Counted from the stretch's first letter, positions 1 through 8,915 are shown. The stretch is 64,000 nt of DNA from Gp1-AA133 sp963850425 (GCA_963850425.1 CAWKLF010000004.1:62001-126000), one strand, 5' to 3'. The notes: generated by a model not told the origin, from the sequence alone. Program-made: numbers and translations.

Positions 1-154
1 AGATGTTTCTCGGGGCACCGGGGATTGTAAAGAAATGCGCTGCGACTCGAGGTTGAGCTGGGCGGGTTGTTGAGTTGGGCCGGGTTGTATGTCCTTGCGG
101 AAGAGGCGGCGTTTGCGCTTATCCTTACGATGACAGACCTGGATGTCTGCATTC
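1..154. other. Window-edge segment without a supported gene
   Basis: Every forward frame meets a stop within the first 75 bases. A short tail of an upstream gene cannot be excluded (one frame stays open to a TGA near base 56), but nothing identifies it. No clear promoter was seen before the oxidase gene that follows. Confidence 0.3.
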
Positions 155-1366
155 ATGAGCGAACGATACGACGTTGTCATCATTGGCGGTGGGATTGTGG
201 GATTGGCGGTGGCGCGCGAGATTACACGGCGGTTTCCGCGGCTGGGGCTGGCAGTGCTCGAGAAGGAAGCGCGGGTGGGCGCGCATCAGAGTGGGCACAA
301 CAGCGGCGTCATTCACTCCGGCGTGTATTACAAGCCGGGATCCATCAAGGCGCGGACGTGCGTGCCGGGCGCGGCGGCGATGGTGGATTTTTGCCGCGAA
401 CATGGAGTGAAGTATGAGATTTGCGGGAAGGTGATCGTGGCGACTTTGGCGGAGGAGTTGCCGCGACTGCGGGACCTGCTGGAGCGTGGGCGCGCCAACG
501 GCGTGGAAGGGCTGCGGATGTTAAGTCCAGAGGAATTGCGGGACATTGAGCCGCACGCAACCGGATTGGCGGCGCTCCATGTACCGACGACCGGCGTAAC
601 GGATTATGCGAAGGTCTGCGAGAAGTATGCGGAATTGATTGCGGCGCAGGGCGGGACGGTGAGGACTTCCACGAAAGTTGTGGGGCTCCGCGCGGATGAA
701 AACGAGACGATCCTCGAGAGCAGCGGTGGCGCAATTTCCGCAGGGGTGGTGATCAATTGCGCGGGACTGTTCAGTGATCGGATCAGCCGGATGGCGGGTG
801 AGCGTCCTGAGGTGCAGATTGTTCCGTTTCGTGGCGAGTACTACGACCTGGTGCCGGAGCGGGCGGGACTGGTGCGGGCGCTGATTTATCCGGTGCCGGA
901 TCCGCGGTTTCCTTTCTTAGGCGTGCACTTCACGCGAAGGATTCATGGCGGGGTGGATGCCGGGCCAAATGCGATTTTTGCTTTCAAGCGGGAGGGATAT
1001 CGCGCGCGAGATTTCAGTTTGCGCGATACGGCGGAGTCGCTGATGTTTCCGGGTTTCTGGCGGGTGGCGGCCAAGCACTGGCGCATGGGGAAAGATGAGG
1101 CGCGACGATCGGTGAACAAGGCATCGTTTGTGGAAGGGCTGCAGCGGCTGGTTCCGGAAGTGAGAGCGGAGGATCTGGTGCCGGGCGGGTCGGGCGTGCG
1201 GGCGCAGGCGATTCACCGGTCGGGGGCGTTGGTGGATGATTTTCAGTTTTCGCAGAGCAAGCGGATGCTGCATTTGTATAACGTGCCATCGCCGGCGGCG
1301 ACTGCGTCGATTGCGATTGGGCGGACGGTGGTGGAGATGGCGGCAGGGGGTTGGGGTTGGGATTGA
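155..1366 (+). CDS. lhgO: L-2-hydroxyglutarate oxidase (FAD-dependent)
   Basis: FAD-dependent oxidoreductase of the DAO superfamily that oxidises L-2-hydroxyglutarate to 2-oxoglutarate, normally at the inner membrane with electrons passed to quinone. The protein opens with a Rossmann dinucleotide-binding motif (VVIIGGGIVGLAVAREI), followed by the LhgO-typical HQSGHNSGVIHSGVYY segment, and ends with the C-terminal VPSPAATASIAIG stretch. About 403 residues is normal for the family. The start is placed at the ATG that puts the Rossmann motif right at the N terminus; another in-frame ATG lies 12 bases upstream, and neither has a strong Shine-Dalgarno sequence. The gene stands alone, ahead of proC. 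Family call is secure; the exact start is not. Confidence 0.9.
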   Translation: MSERYDVVIIGGGIVGLAVAREITRRFPRLGLAVLEKEARVGAHQSGHNSGVIHSGVYYKPGSIKARTCVPGAAAMVDFCREHGVKYEICGKVIVATLAEELPRLRDLLERGRANGVEGLRMLSPEELRDIEPHATGLAALHVPTTGVTDYAKVCEKYAELIAAQGGTVRTSTKVVGLRADENETILESSGGAISAGVVINCAGLFSDRISRMAGERPEVQIVPFRGEYYDLVPERAGLVRALIYPVPDPRFPFLGVHFTRRIHGGVDAGPNAIFAFKREGYRARDFSLRDTAESLMFPGFWRVAAKHWRMGKDEARRSVNKASFVEGLQRLVPEVRAEDLVPGGSGVRAQAIHRSGALVDDFQFSQSKRMLHLYNVPSPAATASIAIGRTVVEMAAGGWGWD

Positions 1367-1479
1367 GTTTCGCGTTTCCTAGGGAGAGGACTTGCTGGCT
1401 GGGCAGATTGTTCTTCGAAGCTGGTAGAGTGGTGAGCTTGAGCGACCGCGGGCGGGGCGCCCGCGCTACACGGAAAAGC

Positions 1480-1507
1480 AGGTCCTTCGCTTCGCTCAGG
1501 ATGACAA
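1480..1507 (+). repeat. 28-bp dispersed repeat, copy 1
   Basis: AGGTCCTTCGCTTCGCTCAG plus GATGACAA is identical to bases 8916-8943. Read on the minus strand it encodes the peptide VILSEAKDL, which turns up in spurious translated ORFs. It lies between lhgO and proC next to a GC-rich palindrome (around 1448-1467). It looks like a dispersed intergenic element rather than coding sequence. Confidence 0.7.
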
Positions 1508-1570
1508 ACTTAAACACATGACAAACTAGACAACGGCGTAATGGACAGTGCGGTCGGGCAGGGGGGGCGG

Positions 1571-2398
1571 ATGGCATTGAACTTGGCCAATAAGCGCGTG
1601 GCGGTGTTGGGCGCGGGGAAGATGGGCGGGATTCTGGTGAAGGCGTTTCTGGAGAAGAAACTGCTTACGCCGAAGCTGACCACGGTGACAGTGCAGCACG
1701 AAGAGCGCGCGAGTGCGCTGTCGAAGAAGCTGGGAATTCCGGTCGGGACGAACAATGTCGCGGCGGTGAAGAAAGCCGATGTGGTGCTGGTGTGCCTGAA
1801 GCCGCAGGTGGTGCAGGGCGTGCTGGAAGAGATTCGCAAGAGCATGGGCCCGGAACAGTTGGTGATTTCGGTAGCAGCGTCGGTTCCGACCAGCAGTATT
1901 GAGAGCGCGCTGGGCGGCAAGGTGCCCGTGGTGCGGGCCATGCCGAATACGCCGTGCCTGGTTGGGCAGGGGATGACGGCGCTGTGTAAGGGGAATCATG
2001 CGGGGGCGGAGCATCTGGAGATCGCCAGCGAGTTGTTCAATGTTGTCGGGCGCACGGTGGTGGTCGACGAGAAACATATGGACGCGGTGACCGGCTTGTC
2101 CGCGAGTGGGCCGGCGTATATCTACATCATTCTTGAGTCGCTGGCGGAAGCTGGGGTGAAGGTTGGATTGCCGCGCGATGTGGCGACGCTGTTGGCGGCG
2201 CAGACTGCGTTGGGAGCGGCGGCCGTGGTGCTCGAGACCGGGGATCATCCGGCGCTGTTGAAGGATGCGGTGACGACTCCGGCGGGGTGCACAATCGACG
2301 GGATTATGGAGTTGGAGGAGGGGAAACTGCGCGTGACCTTGATTAAGGCGGTGGTAAAGGCGGCGCAGCGGGCGAAGGAGCTGGCCTACTCCGGGTAA
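1571..2398 (+). CDS. proC: Pyrroline-5-carboxylate reductase
   Basis: Catalyses the last step of proline synthesis, NAD(P)H-dependent reduction of 1-pyrroline-5-carboxylate to L-proline, in the cytosol. Visible are the N-terminal Rossmann motif (VAVLGAGKMGG), the family stretch VVRAMPNTPCLVGQG and the C-terminal dimerisation/active-site helix region with the signature SASGPAYIYIILESLAEAG and DAVTTPAGCTIDG. Length of about 275 residues is standard. The start is placed at the ATG preceded by a purine-rich GGGGGGCGG; an upstream in-frame ATG at 1541 has no such site. The gene appears monocistronic and is followed by a repeat island. Confidence 0.93.
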   Translation: MALNLANKRVAVLGAGKMGGILVKAFLEKKLLTPKLTTVTVQHEERASALSKKLGIPVGTNNVAAVKKADVVLVCLKPQVVQGVLEEIRKSMGPEQLVISVAASVPTSSIESALGGKVPVVRAMPNTPCLVGQGMTALCKGNHAGAEHLEIASELFNVVGRTVVVDEKHMDAVTGLSASGPAYIYIILESLAEAGVKVGLPRDVATLLAAQTALGAAAVVLETGDHPALLKDAVTTPAGCTIDGIMELEEGKLRVTLIKAVVKAAQRAKELAYSG

Positions 2399-2406
2399 GA
2401 ATTCCA

Positions 2407-2463
2407 GTCGTCGGTCGTCGGTCGTCGGTCGTCGGTCGTCGGTCGTCGGTCGTCGGTCGTCGG
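2407..2463 (+). repeat. Perfect heptamer tandem array, 8 x GTCGTCG
   Basis: Eight exact head-to-tail copies of the 7-mer GTCGTCG begin nine bases after the proC stop. Translation of the reverse strand gives a meaningless RRPTTDD repeat, so this is intergenic microsatellite DNA, not a gene. Copy number would be expected to vary between strains by slippage. Confidence 0.95.
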
Positions 2464-2502
2464 CGAACGCTAGACTGAGACTGTCGCTTGTTACAAGGAT
2501 TT

Positions 2503-2588
2503 TTTCTTCTTTCGCTCGAAAAAATTCCACGAACACTGCCTTTCACGATTCTCTTCGTTCGCTCGAAAATCCCACGATCACTTGCTTT
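2503..2588. repeat. Imperfect direct repeat, two units of about 38 bp
   Basis: Bases about 2503-2542 and 2550-2588 align over most of their length; both contain TTCGCTCGAAAA, then CCACGA and CACT, and end in CTTT. They differ by a few substitutions and a two-base gap. Non-coding, between the heptamer array and the palindrome. Confidence 0.6.
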
Positions 2589-2595
2589 GTGGAAT

Positions 2596-2628
2596 CCCAC
2601 CTTAGCGCAAAGGACGCGCGAAGGTGGG
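2596..2628. repeat. Palindromic REP-like element
   Basis: CCCACCTTAGCGC (2596-2608) and GCGCGAAGGTGGG (2616-2628) form a 13-bp inverted repeat with one mismatch and a 7-base loop. There is no T-run after it, so it is more like a dispersed REP-type element than a terminator. Confidence 0.6.
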
Positions 2629-2697
2629 GCACCTGCTCTTACTCAGGCTCTGAAGAGCGATTATTGGTCTTAGGGAGTGGGCAGCAGAAGATCTGGC

Positions 2698-4362
2698 TTA
2701 CTGGGCTTGCAGGAAGGTGACGATTACCTGGGTGCGGATGGGGACTTTTTTGCCGTCGACGGTGAAGGGCTTGTAGCGCCATTGCCGGACAGCGGCGGTG
2801 GCGGCGTCGGCGAGGTCGGGGTTGCCGCTTACGGGAGAAATCTGCTGAACTCGGCCGTTTGCTCCGATGAGGGTTTCAAGGACTACGCTGCCCTGGATGT
2901 GGGCGCGGCGCGCGGCTTCGGGATAATCGGGCTCGATGCGCTGGTCGAGAAGGCTTTCGGCCAGCTCGGGCTTGAGGCGTACGAAGTGGTCATCGGTGAG
3001 CGAAGGGTCCGCGACAGCAGGCAACTTCGAGCGTTGCGCGGCGGACTTAATTGACGACGCTGCGGTGGCGGAGGCTGAGCCTTTCGCGGCGGAAGGCAGG
3101 TAGGAACTGAGTGGAGCGGACTCGGTGGCGGCGCGCGGTTTCGCCGCCGGCTTGGTTGTTGGCGTGGAAGGCTGCTCAGGATGAACCGGCTTGCCGTAGA
3201 TCAGCTTGCCTTTTTCATCGTAGACGGCAAGGCCTCCCTCCGCGCCGGATTGCGGGTCGCCAGCCTTCGCTGCCTGACTCGCGGGAGCTTTGCTCTCGGA
3301 CTTGCTGGCGGCAGGGATGATGACGGCGGACGCGGCTGAACCAGACGGTCTCGATGCAGCCGGCTGAGTAAATTTCGTGCTCGAGGGCATCGGCTTTGAT
3401 TGCTCGGAAGCGCCGGGAGCGGCCGATGCCGTGACTGGACCGAGATCAAGTTCCTGCGCTTGCGGTGCCGCTAGAACTTCAGATCCGGACTTCTGCACGG
3501 AGCTGCGATTCCCGCCCACGCGATAGGCCATCAGGCCGAGGATCAGGCACGCGATTACTCCCGCGCAGACGGCCAGCCAATTGGTCCAGCGATCGGCGGA
3601 ATCGGAGAGCTTGCTCGCCGGCCTGGATTTGAATTCGAAGACGGCCGTGCGCGGACGTTCCGGTTCGGGCTCAGGCGATGGAGGGAGTGGCATTGGCTCG
3701 ACACGCTTCGCTTCGACGTTCACAACAGCAGGAGGAGCGGTTGCGGAAGCCATTTCCTCCGGCTTAGCGGAGAATCCGGTGATCTGTCCGCCAGACTGCT
3801 TGGTGTGCCGAACGATGCGGTAAGCGAGCGCCTGCAAAGTTTGCTCGTCACGCTCGCCAAAGGCGTTGGGGCGCGGCGAGAAGATTTCGAAGATCCCCAT
3901 GAATTCGCCCCAATACCAGAGGGGAACGACGAGGATGGAGCGGACACCGAGCAGGCGGCAGGCGCCGGCGTCAACGCGCGGATCGGTTTCGGTGTCGTCG
4001 CAACGCTGGAGCGTGCCAATGCGGAGGCACTCGGCGGAAAACCCGGCATTGTCGAGACGAACGCCGAGGTCAGGCGCGGTGCGGCCGGTGGTGGCGCGGC
4101 ATACCATTTCACCGCCGCGGGTGAGCGCGATGGCGGCGCCGGTTGCTCCCGTGGCCAGACATGCTTGCTCAACGATCTGATTTAAGACAAGGTCCAAAGC
4201 CAGATCCTCGGACGCATCTCCGCCGCCGTTCGCTGCCAGGGCGCTGGTCAGACCGCGAATTTCCGCGTCCGATGGAAGCGCGTTCTGGAGCTCGAAACCA
4301 GCGTCAGAGGTGGGGGCGTCCTCGAATGAATTATATGGACGGTAGGGATCCGGGCACGACAT
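2698..4362 (-). CDS. GAF domain - transmembrane - TonB C-terminal fusion protein
   Basis: A 554-residue protein. Residues about 50-185 form a GAF-like sensor domain (NQIVEQACLATGATGAAIAL ... SILVVPLWYWGEFMGIFEIF). A single membrane segment (around 262-284, CAGVIACLILGLMAYRVGG) follows. A long Ala/Ser/Pro/Lys-rich linker then leads to a TonB C-terminal domain at about 457-554 (EPDYPEAARRAHIQGSVVLE ... AVRQWRYKPF). The implied topology is a cytoplasmic GAF and a periplasmic TonB-like end. TonB C-domains normally contact outer-membrane receptors, but no ExbB/ExbD or receptor gene is nearby and the residue pattern is that of the stand-alone acidobacterial energy-transducer-like proteins. Function is unknown; a signal-sensing envelope protein is inference. 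Transcribed divergently from the MFS gene. Confidence 0.75.
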   Translation of the reverse strand: MSCPDPYRPYNSFEDAPTSDAGFELQNALPSDAEIRGLTSALAANGGGDASEDLALDLVLNQIVEQACLATGATGAAIALTRGGEMVCRATTGRTAPDLGVRLDNAGFSAECLRIGTLQRCDDTETDPRVDAGACRLLGVRSILVVPLWYWGEFMGIFEIFSPRPNAFGERDEQTLQALAYRIVRHTKQSGGQITGFSAKPEEMASATAPPAVVNVEAKRVEPMPLPPSPEPEPERPRTAVFEFKSRPASKLSDSADRWTNWLAVCAGVIACLILGLMAYRVGGNRSSVQKSGSEVLAAPQAQELDLGPVTASAAPGASEQSKPMPSSTKFTQPAASRPSGSAASAVIIPAASKSESKAPASQAAKAGDPQSGAEGGLAVYDEKGKLIYGKPVHPEQPSTPTTKPAAKPRAATESAPLSSYLPSAAKGSASATAASSIKSAAQRSKLPAVADPSLTDDHFVRLKPELAESLLDQRIEPDYPEAARRAHIQGSVVLETLIGANGRVQQISPVSGNPDLADAATAAVRQWRYKPFTVDGKKVPIRTQVIVTFLQAQ

Positions 4363-4694
4363 TGGGGTCTCTTGAGCCTGGAGTGAGCACCGGGGGACTA
4401 CTCACGAATTCGATCCAATTACTACACGGAGTTTCGCCGCAAAAGCCCCAGATGTCAACGGTTAAATCCATAGGGGGCAACGGTTTCGAACGAATCGGGA
4501 AGAGCAAGTGGGGCAGATTCAGGCAGATAGGGAACGGCCTTCCGGTGTGGGAATGGGGCGCGGAGCTTTGAGCTGTGAACTTTGGGCTGCGAGCCGGGAG
4601 TTTCTTCAAGACGTGTCAGCCCTTGTACGCTCGCACAGAAGCTGACCACATTGCTGCCGCGATGCCTGATACTACTGGCGGCAACCAAGAAACC
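4363..4694. other. Divergent intergenic region
   Basis: About 330 bases between the divergently transcribed GAF-TonB and MFS genes must hold both promoters. No convincing -35/-10 pair, hairpin or operator was recognised. The 5' part of the longest MFS reading frame (from 4575) is inside it but does not look like protein. Confidence 0.4.
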
Positions 4695-5915
4695 ATGAGT
4701 TCGGGCGAAGCGGTTTCCGAGACTTCCCTTTCGCGGTCGGATCAGTGGCATGCGGTGACTGCCAGCTTTTTGGGGTGGACGCTGGATGCCTTTGATTTCT
4801 TCGTGCTCGTATTTTTGGTCGACACCTTGGCGGCACAGTTTCGTGTGCCGGCCTCGAAAATTATTCTGACGATGACGGCCACACTTGCGATGCGGCCGGT
4901 GGGGGCGCTGCTGTTCGGGTTGCTCGCGGATCGTTACGGGCGTCGGCGGCCGCTGATGTTGAATGTAGTGTTTTTTTCGGTGATGGAATTGGCGTGTGGC
5001 TTCGCGCCAAATTATGCGGTGTTCTTTGTGCTGCGGGCGATCTTCGGAATCGGGATGGGCGGCGAGTGGGGAGTAGGGGCATCGCTGGCAATGGAGAGCG
5101 TTTCGGCGCGCTGGCGGGGGGTGCTTTCAGGAGTGGTGCAAAGCGGCTACTCGATCGGTTACCTGCTGGCCGCGGTGGCAGCGCGCGTCGTGTTGCCGCT
5201 GTGGGGCTGGCGGGCGATGTTCTGGGTAGGCGGCGTTCCGGCTCTGCTGGCTTTCTACATTCGCTTCCGCGTGAAGGAGTCCGAGGCGTGGAAGCAGCGT
5301 CGCGCGCCCACGGTGGGATCGATTTTGCGCACGGCTAGCGGGCACTGGAGGATTTTCTCTTATCTCGTGCTACTCATGACGTTGATGATGTTTTTGTCTC
5401 ACGGCACGCAGGACCTGTATCCACATTTCCTGCGAGAGGTTCACGGGTTCACGCTGGGGACGATTTCTTACGTCGCGATTCTGTACAACATCGCGGCGGT
5501 GGTGGGAGCGTGCACCTTCGGATATTTTTCGGAACATTTCGGGAGGCGGAGGGCCATGCTGTTCGCGCTGGCGCTCGCGATGCTTTCGATTCCGGCGTGG
5601 GCATTCGGAGGATCTTTGAGCGTGCTGGTGGTGGGCGCGTGCCTGATGCAGATGGGCGTGCAGGGGGCGTGGGGAATCATCCCTGCGCACTTGAACGAGT
5701 TATCACCGGACATGGTGCGCGGACTGATGCCGGGATTTGCATACCAGATGGGGATATTGATTGCCGCGCCCACGAACACGATCGAGTATGCGCTGCGCGA
5801 CCGGTATGGATACGCGTGGGCGCTGGCTGCTTTTGAAATCGTGAACATTGTCTTGTTGGCCACGGTGATCGCGCTTGGGAAGGAACACAAGGGAAAGAGT
5901 TTTGTGGCTGGTTAG
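4695..5915 (+). CDS. MFS transporter, sialate/carboxylate:proton symporter-like
   Basis: Twelve-helix major facilitator of about 406 residues. The first helix region WHAVTASFLGWTLDAFDFF, the loop motif GLLADRYGRRRP after helix 2 and its degenerate repeat GYFSEHFGRRRAM in the second half are clear. The DAFDFF start and GMGGEWGVGASLAMESV segment match the SHS group (sialate, lactate and other carboxylate symporters), so a small carboxylate is the likely substrate; the exact one cannot be read from the sequence. The start is placed at the ATG directly before the conserved region; 4662 and 4575 are in-frame alternatives without better ribosome sites. A strong terminator follows. Confidence 0.8.
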   Translation: MSSGEAVSETSLSRSDQWHAVTASFLGWTLDAFDFFVLVFLVDTLAAQFRVPASKIILTMTATLAMRPVGALLFGLLADRYGRRRPLMLNVVFFSVMELACGFAPNYAVFFVLRAIFGIGMGGEWGVGASLAMESVSARWRGVLSGVVQSGYSIGYLLAAVAARVVLPLWGWRAMFWVGGVPALLAFYIRFRVKESEAWKQRRAPTVGSILRTASGHWRIFSYLVLLMTLMMFLSHGTQDLYPHFLREVHGFTLGTISYVAILYNIAAVVGACTFGYFSEHFGRRRAMLFALALAMLSIPAWAFGGSLSVLVVGACLMQMGVQGAWGIIPAHLNELSPDMVRGLMPGFAYQMGILIAAPTNTIEYALRDRYGYAWALAAFEIVNIVLLATVIALGKEHKGKSFVAG

Positions 5916-5921
5916 TCTGGT

Positions 5922-5980
5922 AAGGGCTGGCTTCCATCCGGACACAGTTCCATTCAGCGCGTGGGGCCAGCCCTTTTTTT
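5922..5980 (+). terminator. Rho-independent terminator of the MFS gene
   Basis: AAGGGCTGGC (5922-5931) pairs perfectly with GCCAGCCCTT (5966-5975), followed by a run of Ts to 5980. The loop is long (34 bases). It starts seven bases after the MFS stop. Confidence 0.8.
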
Positions 5981-5993
5981 AGCCTGGCGCTGC

Positions 5994-6131
5994 TTATGCA
6001 GCGTGTTTTGGAGCCGCGTGCTTGTTGGAGTTGACGGGCTTTTTGGGTTCGCAGACGACCGCGGCGGCCAGCAGGATTCCAATCAGGCCAAAACAAACCA
6101 GCGCGAACAGGGCGATCATGAGGACCGGCAT
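5994..6131 (-). CDS. Small single-pass membrane protein (45 aa)
   Basis: A 45-residue protein with one hydrophobic helix (MIALFALVCFGLIGILLAAA) and a short basic, Ala/His-ending tail (KHAAPKHAA). The start is well supported: AAGGAGG lies five bases before the ATG. A longer 85-residue reading frame in the same phase begins at 6251, but its N-terminal part lacks this ribosome site. No family recognised; its function is unknown. Convergent with the MFS gene. Confidence 0.6.
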   Translation of the reverse strand: MPVLMIALFALVCFGLIGILLAAAVVCEPKKPVNSNKHAAPKHAA

Positions 6132-6376
6132 AAGATCCTCCTTATAGAGGAATTGTCGGACGTGCGCGAGCCGTCCTCGGTGACAGCCATCACTGATTTG
6201 GGTGACGATTGGACATTCCCGATTTATTCGCACGGGAGCGCTGGTTCGCATGATTGCCGGCGCTGGTTACTGAGAAAACTGCTACATTAATTTGTCCGGA
6301 ACACGGAGAGGCCGCGTTCGTTTTTGTGCGCGATCGCATAAAAAACGAACCGGAAGCCTCCGGACTGGAGACGTTC

Positions 6377-7792
6377 ATGCGCATTGCAGTGGTGGGCTCG
6401 GGCTATGTTGGACTGGTGGCGGGAGCCTGCTTTGCCGACATGGGGCACGAAGTCATCCTGGTCGATAACGATCAGCAGAAGCTGGCCGCGTTAAAGTGCG
6501 GACAGGTTCCCATTCACGAGAAATTCCTGCCCGAACTGTTGCAGCGGCATCGCGGACAGAAGCTGCGGTTTTCTGACGATTTGCGGCAGGCAGCCAAGGA
6601 CAGTACGGCGATTTTTGTTGCCGTGGGAACACCGCCCACCGATAGCGGCGATGCGGACCTCTCGTATGTGGAGTCGGTGGCGCGGGAAATTTCGGGAGCG
6701 ATTGACGGGTACAAGATCGTGGTAGAAAAAAGCACGGTGCCGGTCTACACGAGCGAATGGGTGAGAAAGATCATCCTGCGGAACGGGGCGCCGGCAGATT
6801 CGTTTGATGTCGCGTCCAATCCGGAATTTTTGCGGGAAGGAACGGCGGTCACCGACTTTTTGTTTCCGGACCGCATCGTGGTGGGAGCGGATTCGGAAAG
6901 GTGTGCCACGGTGCTGCGCGAGATTTATGGTCCGTTGAGCGACGGGTCGTACTACAAGCGACCGGATGCGATTCCAGGACCGGACCGGGCGCAGATTCCT
7001 CCGCCCTTAATCGTGACCAGCACCAAGAGTGCGGAACTGATCAAGCACGCATCGAATGCGTTTCTGGCGATGAAGATCTCGTTCATCAATGCGGTCGCGT
7101 CGATTTGCGAATCGGTGGGAGCGAACGTACAGCAGGTAGTACGCGGAATCGGAACCGACTCCCGCATTGGGCCGCGGTTTCTGAATCCGGGCATTGGATA
7201 CGGAGGATCCTGCTTTCCGAAGGACCTGATGGCATTTCGTGCGGTAGCACGGGAATGCGGTTATGAGTTCCGACTGCTCGACGAAGTTATGCGGATCAAC
7301 GAGGAGCAGCGGCAGCGTTTCTTGCGGAAAGTGCGCAATGCGTTGTGGACGCTGCGTGGCAAGCGGCTGGGCGTGCTGGGGCTGGCCTTCAAGGGTGGAA
7401 CGGACGACATCCGGGAATCTCCGGCGGTGTTGCTGATTCAGTCGCTGGTGCAGGAAGGGTGCAGCGTGGTGGCTTACGATCCGGCGGCCATGGAGCGGGC
7501 GCGGGAAGTGCTTTCTTCCAGCGTGGAATTTGTAACCAACTCCTACGATGCGGCGACAGGCGCGGATGCTCTGCTGATCCTGACCGAGTGGGAGGAGTTT
7601 GCGTCGCTCGATCTGCCGCAGATTGCTCGAAGGCTGCGCTATCCCATCGTGATTGATGGACGCAATCTCTACAATCCAGAAACCATGGCCGCGCACGGGC
7701 TGAGCTACTACAGCGTGGGTAGGGCTCCGGCCCTGCCAGAAGGCTCTCCTGCGGGAAAACGCTTGCATGGCGACAAGCAGAAATATGAATAG
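6377..7792 (+). CDS. ugd: UDP-glucose 6-dehydrogenase
   Basis: NAD-dependent four-electron oxidation of UDP-glucose to UDP-glucuronate, supplying sugar for cell-surface polysaccharide. It shows the N-terminal Rossmann motif (VGSGYVGLVAGACFADMGHEV), the central GIGTDSRIG region and the catalytic-Cys motif NPGIGYGGSCFPKDL, then the C-terminal UDP-binding Rossmann domain (LGLAFKGGTDDIRESPA). The start is the ATG after GGAG that begins MRIAVVGSG; the same frame is open back to 6254 but that stretch does not fit the family. About 471 residues. Its stop overlaps the next gene's start by eight bases, so the two are translationally coupled. Confidence 0.93.
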   Translation: MRIAVVGSGYVGLVAGACFADMGHEVILVDNDQQKLAALKCGQVPIHEKFLPELLQRHRGQKLRFSDDLRQAAKDSTAIFVAVGTPPTDSGDADLSYVESVAREISGAIDGYKIVVEKSTVPVYTSEWVRKIILRNGAPADSFDVASNPEFLREGTAVTDFLFPDRIVVGADSERCATVLREIYGPLSDGSYYKRPDAIPGPDRAQIPPPLIVTSTKSAELIKHASNAFLAMKISFINAVASICESVGANVQQVVRGIGTDSRIGPRFLNPGIGYGGSCFPKDLMAFRAVARECGYEFRLLDEVMRINEEQRQRFLRKVRNALWTLRGKRLGVLGLAFKGGTDDIRESPAVLLIQSLVQEGCSVVAYDPAAMERAREVLSSSVEFVTNSYDAATGADALLILTEWEEFASLDLPQIARRLRYPIVIDGRNLYNPETMAAHGLSYYSVGRAPALPEGSPAGKRLHGDKQKYE

Positions 7793-8738
7793 CAAGCGCG
7801 CCCTGGTTACCGGCGGCGCCGGCTTCGTTGGATCCCACCTGTGCGACCTGTTACTGGGCGATGGCTTTGCAGTGATTGCCGCGGACAATCTGCTGACTGG
7901 GCGACTCACGAACGTCGAGCACCTGCGCAATGATTCCCGCTTCGAATTTGTGAAAGTGGATGTCTCGGATCCCTTCGATTGCGGCGCGGTCGACTACGTG
8001 TTTCATTTTGCCAGTCCGGCGAGCCCGGTGGATTACGGGGAACACGGCATCGAGACGTTAAAGGTGGGATCGCTCGGAACTTTCAATTCGCTCGATGTGG
8101 CGCGCAAGTACTCGGCGGGTTTTTTGCTGGCGTCGACTTCCGAGTGTTACGGGGACCCGCTGGAACATCCTCAGAAAGAGACCTATTGGGGGCATGTGAA
8201 TCCGATTGGCCCGCGGTCGGTGTATGACGAGTCCAAGCGTTTCGCGGAAGCGGCGACCATGGCGTATTTGCGGTATCACAAGGTGAACACGCATATCGTG
8301 CGAATCTTCAACACGTACGGGCCGCGCATGCAGGTAAACGACGGGCGGGTGATTCCGAACTTCATGCGCCAGGCACTACGGGGCGAAGGCGTGACGATTT
8401 ACGGCGATGGCAGCCAGACGCGCAGCTTCTGTTACGTGAGCGATGAGGTAGATGGAATTCTGCGCCTCTCGCGGGTGGACGAACATGAGCCGGTGAATAT
8501 CGGAAATCCGACGGAGTTCACGATTCTCGAGTGCGCGCATCGGGTGCTGGCGGTTACGGAGTCGAAGAGCGCTTTGAAATATGAGGCGTTGCCGCAGGAT
8601 GATCCTAAGCAGCGGCGTCCGGATATCGCGAAGGCTCGGCGGTTGTTGGGGTGGGAGCCGAAGGTTGATCTTGAGACCGGGTTGAAGATGTCGTTGGAAT
8701 ACTTTCGCGGAGAAGTTACCGCGTTGGCGCGGAGTTAA
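7785..8738 (+). CDS. uxs: UDP-glucuronate decarboxylase (UDP-xylose synthase), SDR family
   Basis: Extended short-chain dehydrogenase that converts UDP-glucuronate, the product of the preceding gene, to UDP-xylose. It has the NAD-binding GGAGFVGSHL motif, the substrate/serine region STSECYGDP and the catalytic YDESK motif, followed by RIFNTYGPRM and DGSQTRSFCYVSDEVDG, which are typical of UDP-xylose synthases. About 317 residues. The start ATG at 7785 overlaps the end of ugd; a slightly longer start at 7767 is possible. Pairing with ugd argues for UDP-xylose formation rather than a 4-epimerase role. Confidence 0.88.
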   Translation: MNSKRALVTGGAGFVGSHLCDLLLGDGFAVIAADNLLTGRLTNVEHLRNDSRFEFVKVDVSDPFDCGAVDYVFHFASPASPVDYGEHGIETLKVGSLGTFNSLDVARKYSAGFLLASTSECYGDPLEHPQKETYWGHVNPIGPRSVYDESKRFAEAATMAYLRYHKVNTHIVRIFNTYGPRMQVNDGRVIPNFMRQALRGEGVTIYGDGSQTRSFCYVSDEVDGILRLSRVDEHEPVNIGNPTEFTILECAHRVLAVTESKSALKYEALPQDDPKQRRPDIAKARRLLGWEPKVDLETGLKMSLEYFRGEVTALARS

Positions 8739-8792
8739 TTCGGCAAAAACAAACGCAGGGGGTGAAGCCCTCGTTTTATCGCGGCGATGTTC

Positions 8793-8826
8793 GGCACGGC
8801 TGAGCCGTGCCCTTTCCTTTTTTGGA
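8793..8826 (+). terminator. Likely terminator of the ugd-uxs operon
   Basis: GGCACGGC (8793-8800), loop TGA, GCCGTGCC (8804-8811), followed by a T-rich tract CTTTCCTTTTTT. The stem is perfect; the T-run is broken by two Cs. Confidence 0.65.
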
Positions 8827-8915
8827 AGCGAACTTGGGGACACGGGCGGAGGGCCGGAGTTTAGCGTCCAAAGAACGGACGCGAACCCTGGGGCACCGTG
8901 CGCGAGCAACTGCAT

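Noticed and set aside
1526..2536. Open frame of about 336 codons antisense to proC
   Set aside because: Covers proC on the opposite strand, with a translation rich in Arg/His/Pro typical of shadow frames in GC-rich DNA, and includes the heptamer repeat.
6254..6376. Longer N terminus of UDP-glucose dehydrogenase
   Set aside because: The upstream in-frame extension does not resemble the family, and a GGAG site precedes the ATG at 6377.
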